This document shows positions 7,795-17,431 of a stretch of DNA of 42,999 nt, piece by piece. The translations under genes and the position numbers were made by a program. The stretch's first letter is position 1; each line of letters begins with the position of its first letter. The stretch comes from an uncultured Veillonella sp. (GTDB taxonomy: Bacteria > Bacillota > Negativicutes > Veillonellales > Veillonellaceae): NCBI GenBank assembly GCA_934183145.1, contig CAKPSA010000002.1, positions 1 to 42,999 on the forward strand, given 5' to 3'. The notes beneath the pieces were generated by a model. It was not told where the DNA came from and did no database searches. It worked only from the letters and a program-made list of their open reading frames with translations.

Positions 7795-10427
7795 TATTTC
7801 CCGCCTCCTTTACGAGCCTCCTCTTGTAGTTCATATAATTTATTTAATGCTTCAATAGGTGTCATGCTCATTACATCCACTTCCAGCAAACTATCAACTA
7901 CTGAATGAGTAAATAAGTTACCTAGTGGAGAATCACTCACTTGTTTTGTAGTTGGTTTAACTACATTAGTAGGTTGACCGCCAATGACACGATTATTTAA
8001 ATCACTAGCATCATGACTTTGGTCTTCTAAGGATTCTAAAATCACTTCTGCTCGTTTTAGTACAGAATTAGGTAAACCAGCCAGTCTAGCTACGTGAATA
8101 CCATAGCTACGATCTGCGCCACCTTTAATGATGCGGCGCAAGAATGCCACATCCTTACCTTTTTCTTTTACTGCTACAGTATAATTTTTTAATTTACTAT
8201 AGCTTTCTTCTAAACAGATTAACTCATGGTAATGTGTAGCAAATAATGTCTTGCCATGAATATGCTTGCAAATATGCTCTACTACAGCTTGGGCGATACT
8301 CAATCCATCAAAGGTACTCGTACCACGACCAATTTCATCGAGAATAATCAAACTATTGTGTGTGGCATTTTCTAATATATATGCTACCTCTTTCATTTCT
8401 ACCATGAAGGTACTTTGACCAGTAGAAATATCATCACTAGCACCTACGCGCGTGAAGATACGATCTACAGGTGAAATAGATGCCTCCCGAGCAGGAATGA
8501 AGGATCCAATTTGAGCCATAATCATTAAAATTGCCGCTTGACGCATATAAGTCGATTTACCCGCCATGTTAGGTCCTGTAATGAGCAAGAACTCCTCATC
8601 ATCGTGATTTAAAACGATATCATTCGGTACAAAGACCTCACGTTTTAAGAATTTTTCAATAACAGGATGACGACCATCACGAATATTAATTTGTCCATTC
8701 ATTACAATGGTAGGACAAATATAATTCTCTTCATAGCCTACAAGTGCTAAGGAACCTAATACATCAAGCTCAGCAAGCGCACGAGCTGTCTCTTGTACAT
8801 CTTTTATAACGAGTTTAATATCATTTCGTAATTGTTGATATAGTTCATGTTCTAAGGCGATTATCTTGTCTTTAGCACTGAGAATTTTGATTTCAAACTC
8901 TTTTAATTCCGGTGTAATATAACGCTCTGCATTAGCTAAGGTTTGTTTTCTAATGAAGTAATCCGGTACTTGTTCAGATTTACTATGAGATACTTCGAAA
9001 TAGTAACCAAACACCTTATTATAGCCAGTTTTAATCTTAGATAAACCTGTAGCTTCTTTGATGTCAGCTTCCATCCTAGCCAGCCATTGTTCACTATTTG
9101 TAGCCAATGAACGTAGTTCATCTAAATCCGGATTAAACCCATCTTTAATAACTCGTCCTTCCTTTAATGTCAGTGCTGGCTGATCAGCAATAGCACGACA
9201 TAATAAGTCATATATATCTTTATGATCTTGAATGCGGTCATTAATGGAAGTTAATGATAAACTGGCACATGTACTTAATACATTTTTAATATCAGGTAAA
9301 ACAGCTAACGACTCACGAAGTGCTGTTAAATCACGTGGTGATACAGAACCAGTTTCTACACGTCCTACAATACGCTCAAAATCATAAATGCAGTCCAATA
9401 AGTTACGGATATGGGAACGTTCTGCACCACGTGTAATCAATTCTGCTACAGCGGCTTGTCTACGCTGAATTTGATTAACATCAGTTAATGGACTTTCAAG
9501 CCATTGTTTTAATAGACGTGCGCCCATTGGTGTTAATGTACGATCAAGTACATCAAGCAATGTACCTTTCTGTCCGCCATCTCTTAGGTTGTGAGTAATC
9601 TCTAAATGACGCAAAGAAGATGTATCTAAAATCAGGCGATTACCTACACTCAATTGATGAATATAGTTAATGTGAGAAATTTCAGACTTAATGATATCCT
9701 CTAAATATAAGAGCATATAACCTAGTGCTTCCCATACATCCTCTTCCATAAGGCCTAAATCACCAAAGTGAGTAACTGCTTTTTCCGCTACTTCACGTTG
9801 TGTGTGATATGTACTAAATGGAGATAATACAATATTACTGAATTGATTATCCATAAAGTCTTTTATATCTTGTGGTAGTACGGTTCCCTCAGGCAATATA
9901 ATTTCACTTGGACGATACATACTGAGTGCATCAAACATATCGCTTCGTTTTTCACAATCAGTAATGCGATGCCAAATAACTTCCCCTGTAGATACATCAG
10001 AAAATACAAGTATCCATGCATCTTTTACCATATAAAATAACGATAAAAAGTTATTTGACCGTGCATCATTACCATTTTCAGTCATTACAGTCCCTGGTGT
10101 AATGACCTTAATAACGTCACGCTTAACGATGCCTTTAACTGCTTTAGGGTCTTCTAATTGTTCACAAATAGCAACCTTATAGCCTTTTTTTACCAAGGTC
10201 TCTATATAACTTTCAGCAGCATGAAAAGGAACGCCACACATCGGTGTGCGTTCCTCATCTCCTGTTGGGCGACCGGTTAAGGTTATATTAAGTTCACGAG
10301 ATGCAATTAATGCATCATCATTAAATAATTCATAAAAGTCACCTAAACGAAAGAACAGTAATTCTTCAGAATATCTAGATTTAATATCTAAATACTGCTC
10401 CATCATAGGTGTTTGCTTTTTTGCCAT
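7794..10427 (-). CDS. mutS: DNA mismatch repair protein MutS
   Basis: Mismatch-recognising ATPase of 877 residues, the full MutS1 length. The mismatch-contact Phe-x-Glu motif lies in GDFYELF near residue 40. The C-terminal ATPase has Walker A GPNMAGKST, the DEIGRGTSTFDG Walker B and signature block, and FATHYHEL. The C-terminal tail ends in a helix-rich segment typical of MutS tetramerisation or clamp-binding regions. I start at 10427 because AAGGGG lies 6 nt upstream. Starting 12 codons earlier would overlap miaB and has no support. It is 2 nt after the miaB stop and runs directly into mutL. Confidence 0.98.
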   Translation of the reverse strand: MAKKQTPMMEQYLDIKSRYSEELLFFRLGDFYELFNDDALIASRELNITLTGRPTGDEERTPMCGVPFHAAESYIETLVKKGYKVAICEQLEDPKAVKGIVKRDVIKVITPGTVMTENGNDARSNNFLSLFYMVKDAWILVFSDVSTGEVIWHRITDCEKRSDMFDALSMYRPSEIILPEGTVLPQDIKDFMDNQFSNIVLSPFSTYHTQREVAEKAVTHFGDLGLMEEDVWEALGYMLLYLEDIIKSEISHINYIHQLSVGNRLILDTSSLRHLEITHNLRDGGQKGTLLDVLDRTLTPMGARLLKQWLESPLTDVNQIQRRQAAVAELITRGAERSHIRNLLDCIYDFERIVGRVETGSVSPRDLTALRESLAVLPDIKNVLSTCASLSLTSINDRIQDHKDIYDLLCRAIADQPALTLKEGRVIKDGFNPDLDELRSLATNSEQWLARMEADIKEATGLSKIKTGYNKVFGYYFEVSHSKSEQVPDYFIRKQTLANAERYITPELKEFEIKILSAKDKIIALEHELYQQLRNDIKLVIKDVQETARALAELDVLGSLALVGYEENYICPTIVMNGQINIRDGRHPVIEKFLKREVFVPNDIVLNHDDEEFLLITGPNMAGKSTYMRQAAILMIMAQIGSFIPAREASISPVDRIFTRVGASDDISTGQSTFMVEMKEVAYILENATHNSLIILDEIGRGTSTFDGLSIAQAVVEHICKHIHGKTLFATHYHELICLEESYSKLKNYTVAVKEKGKDVAFLRRIIKGGADRSYGIHVARLAGLPNSVLKRAEVILESLEDQSHDASDLNNRVIGGQPTNVVKPTTKQVSDSPLGNLFTHSVVDSLLEVDVMSMTPIEALNKLYELQEEARKGGGK

Positions 10428-10429
10428 AC

Positions 10430-11746
10430 TTACCCCTTTTGTATTGTACCGTAGCAAACCCAAGTTTGTGCTTTATCAATATAAGCAGGTAAAGTTTCGC
10501 CAATTGATAAAGAGTCGTCTTTCGGGAATAATACCATTTTATTGCCCGATGTGCGACCAAACCACATATCTTCATCACGAGGACTTGGCCCCTCTACAAT
10601 AATATCAAACACTTGCCCTTCCATAGGTTTGTTTAGTTCATAAGAGATTTCATTTTGTACATCCATCAATGTTTGTAAACGTACGCGTTTTACCTCTTCT
10701 GGAACTTGATCATCCATAGTCGCTGCTGGCGTTCCAGAACGTTTAGAATAAATAAACGTATAAGCCATATCATAGCGTACATCTTTTAATAATTGTAATG
10801 TAGCTTGGAAATCTTCCTCTGTTTCGCCTGGGAAACCTACGATAATATCTGTAGTAACTACTACATCTTTAATTTTCTCACGACAGTAAGAAAGTAATTC
10901 CTTGTAATGCTCCACCGTATAATGACGATTCATTTTCTTCAAAATACGGTCTGAACCTGATTGAATTGGTAAATGTAAATGAGTAACGATATTAGAAGAT
11001 CGACCAAGTGCATCTATCATAGATTTAGTCATATCTTGAGGGTGACTCGTCATATACCGAATACGTTCAATTCCTAGAATACCATCAAGGGCATCAACTA
11101 ATGTACCAAAATCAGTACCATCTTTGAAATCTAACCCATAGGAGTTTACATTTTGCCCTAACAACGTGATTTCTTTAAACCCTTTTGCACCTAATTCAGT
11201 TACCTCTTTTACAATGGCCTCTACAGGGCGGCTAATTTCTCTACCACGAACATGCGGAACGATACAATAGGTACAGAACTTATTACAGCCGTTCATAATA
11301 GGTACCCATGCATAAAAGGTACCATTAGGTTTTGCTTCCAATTCAGGCAACACAGAATTATCCATATCAACATTGATTTGGTGTGTATGTCCTCGTTGAA
11401 CCTCTTCAATCATTTCATTAATATGTTGAATATTATGAGTGCCTAACACAATATCAATATGTGGAGCGCGTTTGAACATTTCCGCTTGATTCTTCTGAGC
11501 CATACATCCTGTAACAGCGAGAATCAAATTTTTATTTTTTCTCTTAAGTCTCATTAGCTCACCTATGCGGCCATAGACCTTTGTTTCTGCATTCTCACGC
11601 ACTGCACAAGTATTTAATAGAATTAAATCTGCAGTTTCTACGTCCTCTGTAGGCGTATAGCCTACAGATTCTAACTGATGCGATAAGCGCTCAGAATCAG
11701 CAGTATTCATTTGGCAACCATAGGTGTAAATATAATAAGACTTCAT
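10430..11746 (-). CDS. miaB: tRNA-2-methylthio-N6-dimethylallyladenosine synthase MiaB
   Basis: Radical-SAM methylthiotransferase that converts i6A37 to ms2i6A37, acting after MiaA. It has 438 residues. The N-terminal UPF0004 domain has C11, C47 and C81 for the auxiliary [4Fe-4S] cluster. The radical-SAM cysteines are C154, C158 and C161 (CNKFCTYC). A C-terminal TRAM domain covers roughly 370-435. ATG at 11744-11746 directly begins the conserved MKSYYIYTYGCQMN. It sits between the P-loop/Asp23-like gene and mutS in one operon with miaA. Confidence 0.97.
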   Translation of the reverse strand: MKSYYIYTYGCQMNTADSERLSHQLESVGYTPTEDVETADLILLNTCAVRENAETKVYGRIGELMRLKRKNKNLILAVTGCMAQKNQAEMFKRAPHIDIVLGTHNIQHINEMIEEVQRGHTHQINVDMDNSVLPELEAKPNGTFYAWVPIMNGCNKFCTYCIVPHVRGREISRPVEAIVKEVTELGAKGFKEITLLGQNVNSYGLDFKDGTDFGTLVDALDGILGIERIRYMTSHPQDMTKSMIDALGRSSNIVTHLHLPIQSGSDRILKKMNRHYTVEHYKELLSYCREKIKDVVVTTDIIVGFPGETEEDFQATLQLLKDVRYDMAYTFIYSKRSGTPAATMDDQVPEEVKRVRLQTLMDVQNEISYELNKPMEGQVFDIIVEGPSPRDEDMWFGRTSGNKMVLFPKDDSLSIGETLPAYIDKAQTWVCYGTIQKG

Positions 11747-11754
11747 TCTAACTC

Positions 11755-12630
11755 CTATACTTTAACAATCTTACGTTTTGTTTCAATAATATTCTTAACT
11801 TTTATGGACATTCGTTCAATAGACATGCCAGTAATATACTCAATTTCATTACGAACAGACTTTTGCACCTGTTGCATTAATGGTTTAACAGGATAACCAT
11901 GTTCAATAACGACAGCCATATCTACAACTAAACCGTTTTGGCCTTTGTCACTTTTTTTGAAGGAAATAACACTTGATTCATCAACACCAACAACTTTTTT
12001 TAAGCCATTGCGAATCAATTTAATAATTACATCATCATCAAAGGTGAGTCGTCCATAATAGCTGAAAGCAGGACGAACTACAGACCGTTCAAAACCTTCT
12101 GATCCAATTTGCCCCAATGTATCTTGGTCTTGTTTTTTTAATGTACGTCGGCGCCACATAGTTTTGATTGGATCAATCAAATAGCCTCTAAAGTGAGGTT
12201 TTAATTCCATTGTTGGAACTGGAATAATATGTTTCCCCTCTTTTAGGCGTGCATGCTGTGCTTTTTCAATTTCTTTAGGTGTAGCTACATCTTCAATACG
12301 AATATATCGATCAGGATCTTGCAAGCCTAGTGCCTTCGTAATCTTCTTAACCATATTATCGGATGTACCAATAATCATAAGCTTATTAGGATTGATTTTA
12401 TCCAATTGCTCGCGCACTGATTTTACTTGTACTTCATCTTGGAAAATGGCACGACGAACAGCTTTTAATCGACTAGATTCCTTTTTTGCAGAAAAACCAG
12501 CTACAATCTTATTATCATGAATCAAAATACCATCATCGATAATACATTCAATATTATTTTCATGAGCAACTACGAGCGCACGATGGCTTTTACCAGTGCC
12601 ACTACTACCTACAAATGCAACGACTTCCAT
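11755..12630 (-). CDS. P-loop protein with C-terminal Asp23/Gls24-like domain
   Basis: A 291-residue protein of unknown function. The N-terminus has a Walker A loop, GSSGTGKS (8-15), followed by a region resembling small nucleotide-binding proteins (LMIIGTSDNMVKKITKAL). From about residue 190, YYGRLTFDDDVIIKLIRNGL through GYPVKPLMQQVQKSVRNEIE resembles the Asp23/Gls24 (YloU-type) fold, including the TGM..E..SIKVKNI ending. I start at 12630 because GAGG lies 6 nt upstream. A start four codons earlier has no ribosome binding site. Neighbours are a PHP phosphoesterase and miaB. A link to envelope stress or nucleotide signalling would be inference, and the domain call is by eye. Confidence 0.7.
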   Translation of the reverse strand: MEVVAFVGSSGTGKSHRALVVAHENNIECIIDDGILIHDNKIVAGFSAKKESSRLKAVRRAIFQDEVQVKSVREQLDKINPNKLMIIGTSDNMVKKITKALGLQDPDRYIRIEDVATPKEIEKAQHARLKEGKHIIPVPTMELKPHFRGYLIDPIKTMWRRRTLKKQDQDTLGQIGSEGFERSVVRPAFSYYGRLTFDDDVIIKLIRNGLKKVVGVDESSVISFKKSDKGQNGLVVDMAVVIEHGYPVKPLMQQVQKSVRNEIEYITGMSIERMSIKVKNIIETKRKIVKV

Positions 12631-12645
12631 AGTCAACCTCATTAT

Positions 12646-13473
12646 TTATAACAAACTAATAAATTCTGATACATCTTCAGCGGATACCAAGTAATCGCCA
12701 AATTTATCTGGTGCTTTTCCAGGAATACCATGATAATCAGAACCACCTGTAATAAACAAGTTATGTTCTTTAGCTAATGCTTTATATCGTTTCACATCAT
12801 CAGCGTTATGTTTAGTATGGTAGACCTCCATACCATCAAAATCATAAGCTAACATTTCCACCACATACTCATCACTAGTTACCAATTTGGGATGAGCCAT
12901 AACGGCAAGGCCACCAGCTTTATGAATAATATCAATAATATATGGAACATCAACCTTAACCTTAGGCACATAGCAAGGGCTATCTTTTCGGAGAATCCCC
13001 TTGAATACATCATTAATATCCTTAGCATAGCCACCATCAATTAATAATTGTCCAATATGTGGGCGCCCATAAGCTTGTGTCTTAGGAAATTTTTTGAGTA
13101 GGTCATCTTTTGATATTAAATATCCAGCATTATTACAACGCTTAATAATCTCATCAATCCGCTCTTCACGTTTTGATTTAAAGTATGTAATGAAATCTCT
13201 TAATTCTTGATTAGTTTCATCAAAACGATATCCAAGGATATGAATAGATTTATCTTTATAATCAGCACTAAATTCACAACCATTAATAATTTTAATGGTT
13301 TCCGCTGGATCGAATTGTTCTTGAGCTGTACGCAATGCTTTTATACCATCAATTTCATCATGGTCAGTTAAAGCCATCATAGATAGATTACAATCTAATG
13401 CATGACGTAATAATTCTTCTGGGCTTTTTACACCATCAGAATAGATAGAATGCATGTGAAAATCAACAAGCAT
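12646..13473 (-). CDS. PHP-domain phosphoesterase
   Basis: A 275-residue metal-dependent phosphoesterase of the YciV/RNase AM type. Members hydrolyse 3',5'-nucleotide bisphosphates or trim RNA 5' ends. Metal-ligand motifs are visible: HMHSIYSDG (6-14), LTDHDEID (35-42), NGCEFSA, AVMAHPKL and GGSDYHG. Length and motif order fit the stand-alone PHP family and not DNA polymerase III alpha or HisK. The start has a strong GGGAGG site. It is the first gene of an operon that runs to the YnbB-like gene. Substrate preference cannot be read from the sequence. Confidence 0.88.
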   Translation of the reverse strand: MLVDFHMHSIYSDGVKSPEELLRHALDCNLSMMALTDHDEIDGIKALRTAQEQFDPAETIKIINGCEFSADYKDKSIHILGYRFDETNQELRDFITYFKSKREERIDEIIKRCNNAGYLISKDDLLKKFPKTQAYGRPHIGQLLIDGGYAKDINDVFKGILRKDSPCYVPKVKVDVPYIIDIIHKAGGLAVMAHPKLVTSDEYVVEMLAYDFDGMEVYHTKHNADDVKRYKALAKEHNLFITGGSDYHGIPGKAPDKFGDYLVSAEDVSEFISLL

Positions 13474-13507
13474 AGAGCACCTCCCATTACAATTATCCTA
13501 TCTTTTA

Positions 13508-13536
13508 ATTATGACTGATTTAGCTAATTTATTCAA
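13508..13536 (-). promoter_or_regulatory. Promoter of the PHP-miaB-mutSL-miaA operon
   Basis: The -35 TTGAAT (13531-13536) and -10 CATAAT (13508-13513) have an exact 17-bp spacer. The predicted start lies about 30 nt before the PHP start codon. It sits just downstream of the proS terminator, so it defines a new transcription unit. Confidence 0.75.
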
Positions 13537-13546
13537 GATGATATAG

Positions 13547-13586
13547 AAAAATTGCGACCCTAATGAGTATTCACTAGAATCGCAAT
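13547..13586 (-). terminator. Rho-independent terminator after proS
   Basis: A 16-bp stem (13551-13566 with 13571-13586) includes three G-U pairs and a 4-nt loop. On the minus strand it is followed by a U-tract at 13547-13550. It begins 4 nt after the proS stop. The wobble pairs favour the minus-strand RNA, which sets the direction. Confidence 0.88.
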
Positions 13587-13590
13587 TTAA

Positions 13591-15309
13591 TTATAAGTCT
13601 TGTAGTAATTCAGTAACCTTAGTTGCTACAGAGTCGATGGCACATGTAATAGCCTCGCCAGACTTACGAATTTGAATTTCTACTTCGTTATTTTCAAGAG
13701 TATTTTTACTTACTGTAATGCGAAGTGGATAGCCGATTAAATCAGCATCTTTAAACTTAACACCAGCACGATCTTTACGATCATCAAGCAATACATCTAC
13801 GCCAGCATCTTGTAATGCGGAATAAATAGTTTGACTTGTAGACATCAAAGCTTCGTCTTTTGCATTAATAGGTACGATAACTGCTTCAAATGGAGCAATA
13901 GAACGAGGCCAAATAATGCCGTTTTCATCGTGATATTGTTCTATAGCAGCAGCTAGTGTACGAGATACACCAATGCCATAACACCCCATAATCATTGGAT
14001 TTGGACGACCATTTTGATCTAAGAAGGTAGCTTGTAATGCTTCAGAGTATTTTGTACCCAATTTAAATACTTGGCCTACTTCAATACCTTTAGCATGTTC
14101 TAGAGCACCGCCGCAAGTTGGGCAAACATCGTCATCTGTAATCAAACGAATCGGTGCGATAATAATATCTTCTACATTAAAGTCACGTTTTGGATTGATG
14201 TTAATATAGTGTGCATCTTTCTTATTGGCACCACCACAAACATTGTAAGTTTCCATAACAGATTCATCTACTACTATGGCAAACTCTTCTGTTTGTTTTA
14301 ACCCAACAGGACTAATAAAGCCAGCTGTTAAACCTACTTTTTCCAATTCTTCTGGTGTAGCCATTTCAGGCTCTACGGAACCAAGTACAGCATGTTGCAC
14401 TGCTACTTCATTTACTTCATGGTCACCACGAACAATAGCTAACACAACTTTACCATCAATAGAAAATACTACGGCTTTAATCGTTTTATGTAATGGTAAA
14501 TTAAGCATTTCTGCAACAGCTTCAATAGTACTTGCATTTGGAGTATTCACGACAGATAACTCTTGAAGTGCTTCTTCTTCCTGTTTCATAATACCAGGTT
14601 TACCAATTTCAATATTGGCAGCATAGTCACATTTTGTGCAATACACAATATCAGCTTCACCAGCTTCTGCGATTGCCATAAACTCATGTGTGCCACTACC
14701 ACCGATGGCACCGCTGTCAGCTTCTACAGGACGGAATGTAAGGCCACAACGCGTAAAAATACGTGTATATGCATCATACATAGATTTATAAGATTCATCT
14801 AAACCAGCTTCATCCACATCAAAGGAGTATGCATCTTTCATAATAAATTCGCGACTGCGCATCAAACCGTAACGTGGACGGCGTTCATCACGGAATTTAC
14901 TTTGAATTTGATATAAATTTACCGGTAATTGACGATATGAGTTAATCTCATTTTTTACAAGAGTAGTAATCATCTCTTCATGAGTTGGTCCTAAGCAGAA
15001 TTCATTATCATGACGATCGTTAATGCGCATCATTTCTGCGCCATATGCGTTCCAACGGCCAGATTCTTTCCAAATTTCAGCAGGTTGTAGAATAGGCATC
15101 ATGATTTCTTGAGCACTTGCACGATCCATTTCTTCACGTACGATAGCTTCAATTTTTTTGATACTTCTCCACCCTAATGGTAAAAAGCTATATAAACCAT
15201 TTGCAGTTTTGCGCATAAAACCTGCGCGAAGCATAAGCTGTTGGCTAACTACATCAGCATCAGATGGAACCTCACGCAATGTAGGTGCATATAATTTAGT
15301 GGCTAACAT
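13591..15309 (-). CDS. proS: Prolyl-tRNA synthetase
   Basis: Class II aminoacyl-tRNA synthetase that charges tRNA-Pro. It has 572 residues, the length of the bacterial type that carries an editing insertion. Motif 2 is in KFRDERRPRYGLMRSREF and motif 3 in MGCYGIGVSRTLAAAIEQ. The INS editing domain lies at roughly 240-390 and a C-terminal anticodon-binding domain follows. The start overlaps the ispG stop by 7 nt, with GAGGAG upstream. I found no T-box leader: the gene is driven from the upstream operon and is its last member. Confidence 0.98.
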   Translation of the reverse strand: MLATKLYAPTLREVPSDADVVSQQLMLRAGFMRKTANGLYSFLPLGWRSIKKIEAIVREEMDRASAQEIMMPILQPAEIWKESGRWNAYGAEMMRINDRHDNEFCLGPTHEEMITTLVKNEINSYRQLPVNLYQIQSKFRDERRPRYGLMRSREFIMKDAYSFDVDEAGLDESYKSMYDAYTRIFTRCGLTFRPVEADSGAIGGSGTHEFMAIAEAGEADIVYCTKCDYAANIEIGKPGIMKQEEEALQELSVVNTPNASTIEAVAEMLNLPLHKTIKAVVFSIDGKVVLAIVRGDHEVNEVAVQHAVLGSVEPEMATPEELEKVGLTAGFISPVGLKQTEEFAIVVDESVMETYNVCGGANKKDAHYININPKRDFNVEDIIIAPIRLITDDDVCPTCGGALEHAKGIEVGQVFKLGTKYSEALQATFLDQNGRPNPMIMGCYGIGVSRTLAAAIEQYHDENGIIWPRSIAPFEAVIVPINAKDEALMSTSQTIYSALQDAGVDVLLDDRKDRAGVKFKDADLIGYPLRITVSKNTLENNEVEIQIRKSGEAITCAIDSVATKVTELLQDL

Positions 15310-16388
15310 AAAGACTCCTCATCTAAGTTTTCTAAATATTGATCAATTTCTCTAAATAATGTATCTACTAATTCAGATTCTGGCACGGTCTTGATAACTT
15401 CACCTTTACGGAAAACAATACCCTGACCATTACCACCTGCAATGCCAAAATCAGCTTCACGAGCTTCTCCTGGCCCATTAACGACACACCCCATAACAGC
15501 TACTTTAATAGGTGCTTTAATGGATGCTAAACGCTCCTCTACAATCCCTGCCATGTCAAATAAGTTGACTTGGCATCGGCCGCATGTAGGACAAGAAATC
15601 ATTGTAGCCCCAAAGTTTCGTAATCCTAAATTACTTAAAATACTTCGACCTACTTCAATTTCATGTATTGGATCACCTGTTAGGGATACCCGTAAAGTAT
15701 CGCCAATACCATCTAATAATAAAGCACCAATGCCCATAGCAGATTTGATAGTACCTTGTTTTATCGTACCAGCTTCAGTAACCCCTAAATGCAACGGATA
15801 AGGGATCTTATCAGATAACTTACGATAAGCTTCTACCATTAAAGGAACTTCTGTGGCTTTAATAGATAATTTCATTTGACGATAGTCAAGCTTCTCAAGA
15901 ATTCGCACATGCTCTAATGCAGTCTCTACCATACCATCAGCTGTAGGATGACCACCGTGAGCATCGAGGATATGTTTTGGTAAAGATCCTGCATTAACAC
16001 CAATACGAATTGGAATTTGTTTAGGCTTAGCTTTTTCAATAACAGCTAATACCTTATCCTCACCGCCAATATTTCCTGGGTTAATACGCAATCCATCAAC
16101 ATTATTCTCAATAGCTTCTAACGCCAATTTATAATCGAAATGAATATCAGCAATTAAGGGAATATCGATACCCGCGCGAACGGCTTTTAACGCTTTTGCA
16201 GATTCCATTGTAGGAACAGCAACGCGAACTAATTCACAGCCAGCCTCAGCTAAACGGTTTATTTCAGCTATGGCCTTCTCTGTGTGAACAGGATCTGTAG
16301 TAATCATAGATTGAATGCTTACCGGTGCATAATCACCTATTTTAACTGTACCTACATAGATACCATTTGTTGGTTTACGTACAATCAT
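15303..16388 (-). CDS. ispG: 4-hydroxy-3-methylbut-2-enyl diphosphate synthase IspG
   Basis: Iron-sulfur enzyme of the MEP isoprenoid pathway that converts MEcPP to HMBPP. It has 361 residues, the compact bacterial form: an N-terminal TIM barrel (IQSMITTDPVHTE, ADIHFDYKLAL, LRINPGNIG) and a C-terminal cluster domain. The cluster ligands are C266 and C269 in SCPTCGRC, C301 in MGCVVNGPGEA, and the glutamate of that motif (E308). With dxr and uppS in the same run it links isoprenoid synthesis to undecaprenyl phosphate supply. Confidence 0.98.
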   Translation of the reverse strand: MIVRKPTNGIYVGTVKIGDYAPVSIQSMITTDPVHTEKAIAEINRLAEAGCELVRVAVPTMESAKALKAVRAGIDIPLIADIHFDYKLALEAIENNVDGLRINPGNIGGEDKVLAVIEKAKPKQIPIRIGVNAGSLPKHILDAHGGHPTADGMVETALEHVRILEKLDYRQMKLSIKATEVPLMVEAYRKLSDKIPYPLHLGVTEAGTIKQGTIKSAMGIGALLLDGIGDTLRVSLTGDPIHEIEVGRSILSNLGLRNFGATMISCPTCGRCQVNLFDMAGIVEERLASIKAPIKVAVMGCVVNGPGEAREADFGIAGGNGQGIVFRKGEVIKTVPESELVDTLFREIDQYLENLDEESLC

Positions 16389-16406
16389 TATAATCTCCCA
16401 TCTATC

Positions 16407-17423
16407 TTATAGTAATCGGAATATATCCTGAGTTGTTACATATAAGAATAATGCTACCATTAAAGCAACACCAACCATTTGAATATACATAAGTGCCTTA
16501 GCAGGTAACTTACGACCTGTAATAGCTTCAGCCAAAATGATAATCAAATGACCACCATCTAATACAGGTAATGGTAAAAGATTGATAACACCTAAGTTAA
16601 TGCTTAAAAATGCTGCAAAACTTAACAGTGGAGCAAAACCCGATTGTGCAATAGTACCAGCCATTTGTGAAATGCCTACTGGACCAGACAATTCTGCAGC
16701 TTGTGTGCCGCGAATCATATCATATAAACCACTTAGCATAGCTACAATTGTTTGACCCGTACGACTAACAGCTAAACTAAAAGACTCACCTAAACTGTAG
16801 GTTTCTCGTGTAAAGCTAGGATAAATGCCAATTTTAGGACTATCTTGCTCCATTTTAGGAATCACTGTAGTTTCAACAGTTTGTCCATCGCGATCTACCA
16901 CAACAGTAACCCCATGGTTTGCCGTACCTTGTAAACTAGGACGGATTTCATTCCATGTAGAAATCTTTTTACCATCAATGGTCAGAATTCTATCATTAGT
17001 TTGCAAATGAGCTTGTTCAGCGGCACTACCGGAAATGATATTACCAATAACAGGATCATTTGTATAAGTAAGATTACCTACTGTTGCATTAAGGCCAAAG
17101 AATAAAACAATGGCCAATAAAAAATTGAATACAGCCCCTGCAGAAATAACAATAAATTTCTTCCATGCAGGTTTAGTATAAAATGACCGTTCATTTAACG
17201 GCTCGTCAGGACTCATGCCAGCAATACGGTTAAAGCCACCAAGAGGAATGATACGAATAGAATATAAAGTTTCTCCTTTTTGAACTTTAAATATGGCCGG
17301 TCCAAACCCTATAGCAAACTCGTCTACTTGCATACCAGACATTTTTGCTGTTATAAAATGGCCTAACTCATGAATAAACACGATTAAACCAAATACAAAT
17401 ATTGTGGCTAATGCCGTTGTCAT
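16407..17423 (-). CDS. rseP: RIP metalloprotease RseP (site-2 protease family)
   Basis: Intramembrane zinc protease that cleaves membrane-bound regulators or leftover signal peptides. It has 338 residues. The active-site HELGH is at 18-22 within the first membrane segment. A PDZ domain spans about 110-190 (GSAAEQAHLQTNDRILTIDG). Further membrane segments follow, with the third zinc ligand in NLLPLPVLDGGHL. A single PDZ is the usual Gram-positive layout. It lies between dxr and ispG, its conserved place in the uppS-cdsA-dxr-rseP order. Confidence 0.96.
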   Translation of the reverse strand: MTTALATIFVFGLIVFIHELGHFITAKMSGMQVDEFAIGFGPAIFKVQKGETLYSIRIIPLGGFNRIAGMSPDEPLNERSFYTKPAWKKFIVISAGAVFNFLLAIVLFFGLNATVGNLTYTNDPVIGNIISGSAAEQAHLQTNDRILTIDGKKISTWNEIRPSLQGTANHGVTVVVDRDGQTVETTVIPKMEQDSPKIGIYPSFTRETYSLGESFSLAVSRTGQTIVAMLSGLYDMIRGTQAAELSGPVGISQMAGTIAQSGFAPLLSFAAFLSINLGVINLLPLPVLDGGHLIIILAEAITGRKLPAKALMYIQMVGVALMVALFLYVTTQDIFRLL

Positions 17424-17431
17424 ATATACTC

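Noticed and set aside
10428..10463. Twelve-codon N-terminal extension of mutS
   Set aside because: It overlaps the end of miaB and lacks a ribosome site, whereas the shorter start has AAGGGG and a normal MutS beginning.
15303..15340. T-box leader in front of proS
   Set aside because: proS overlaps ispG by 7 nt, so there is no leader and no T-box sequence or specifier hairpin.
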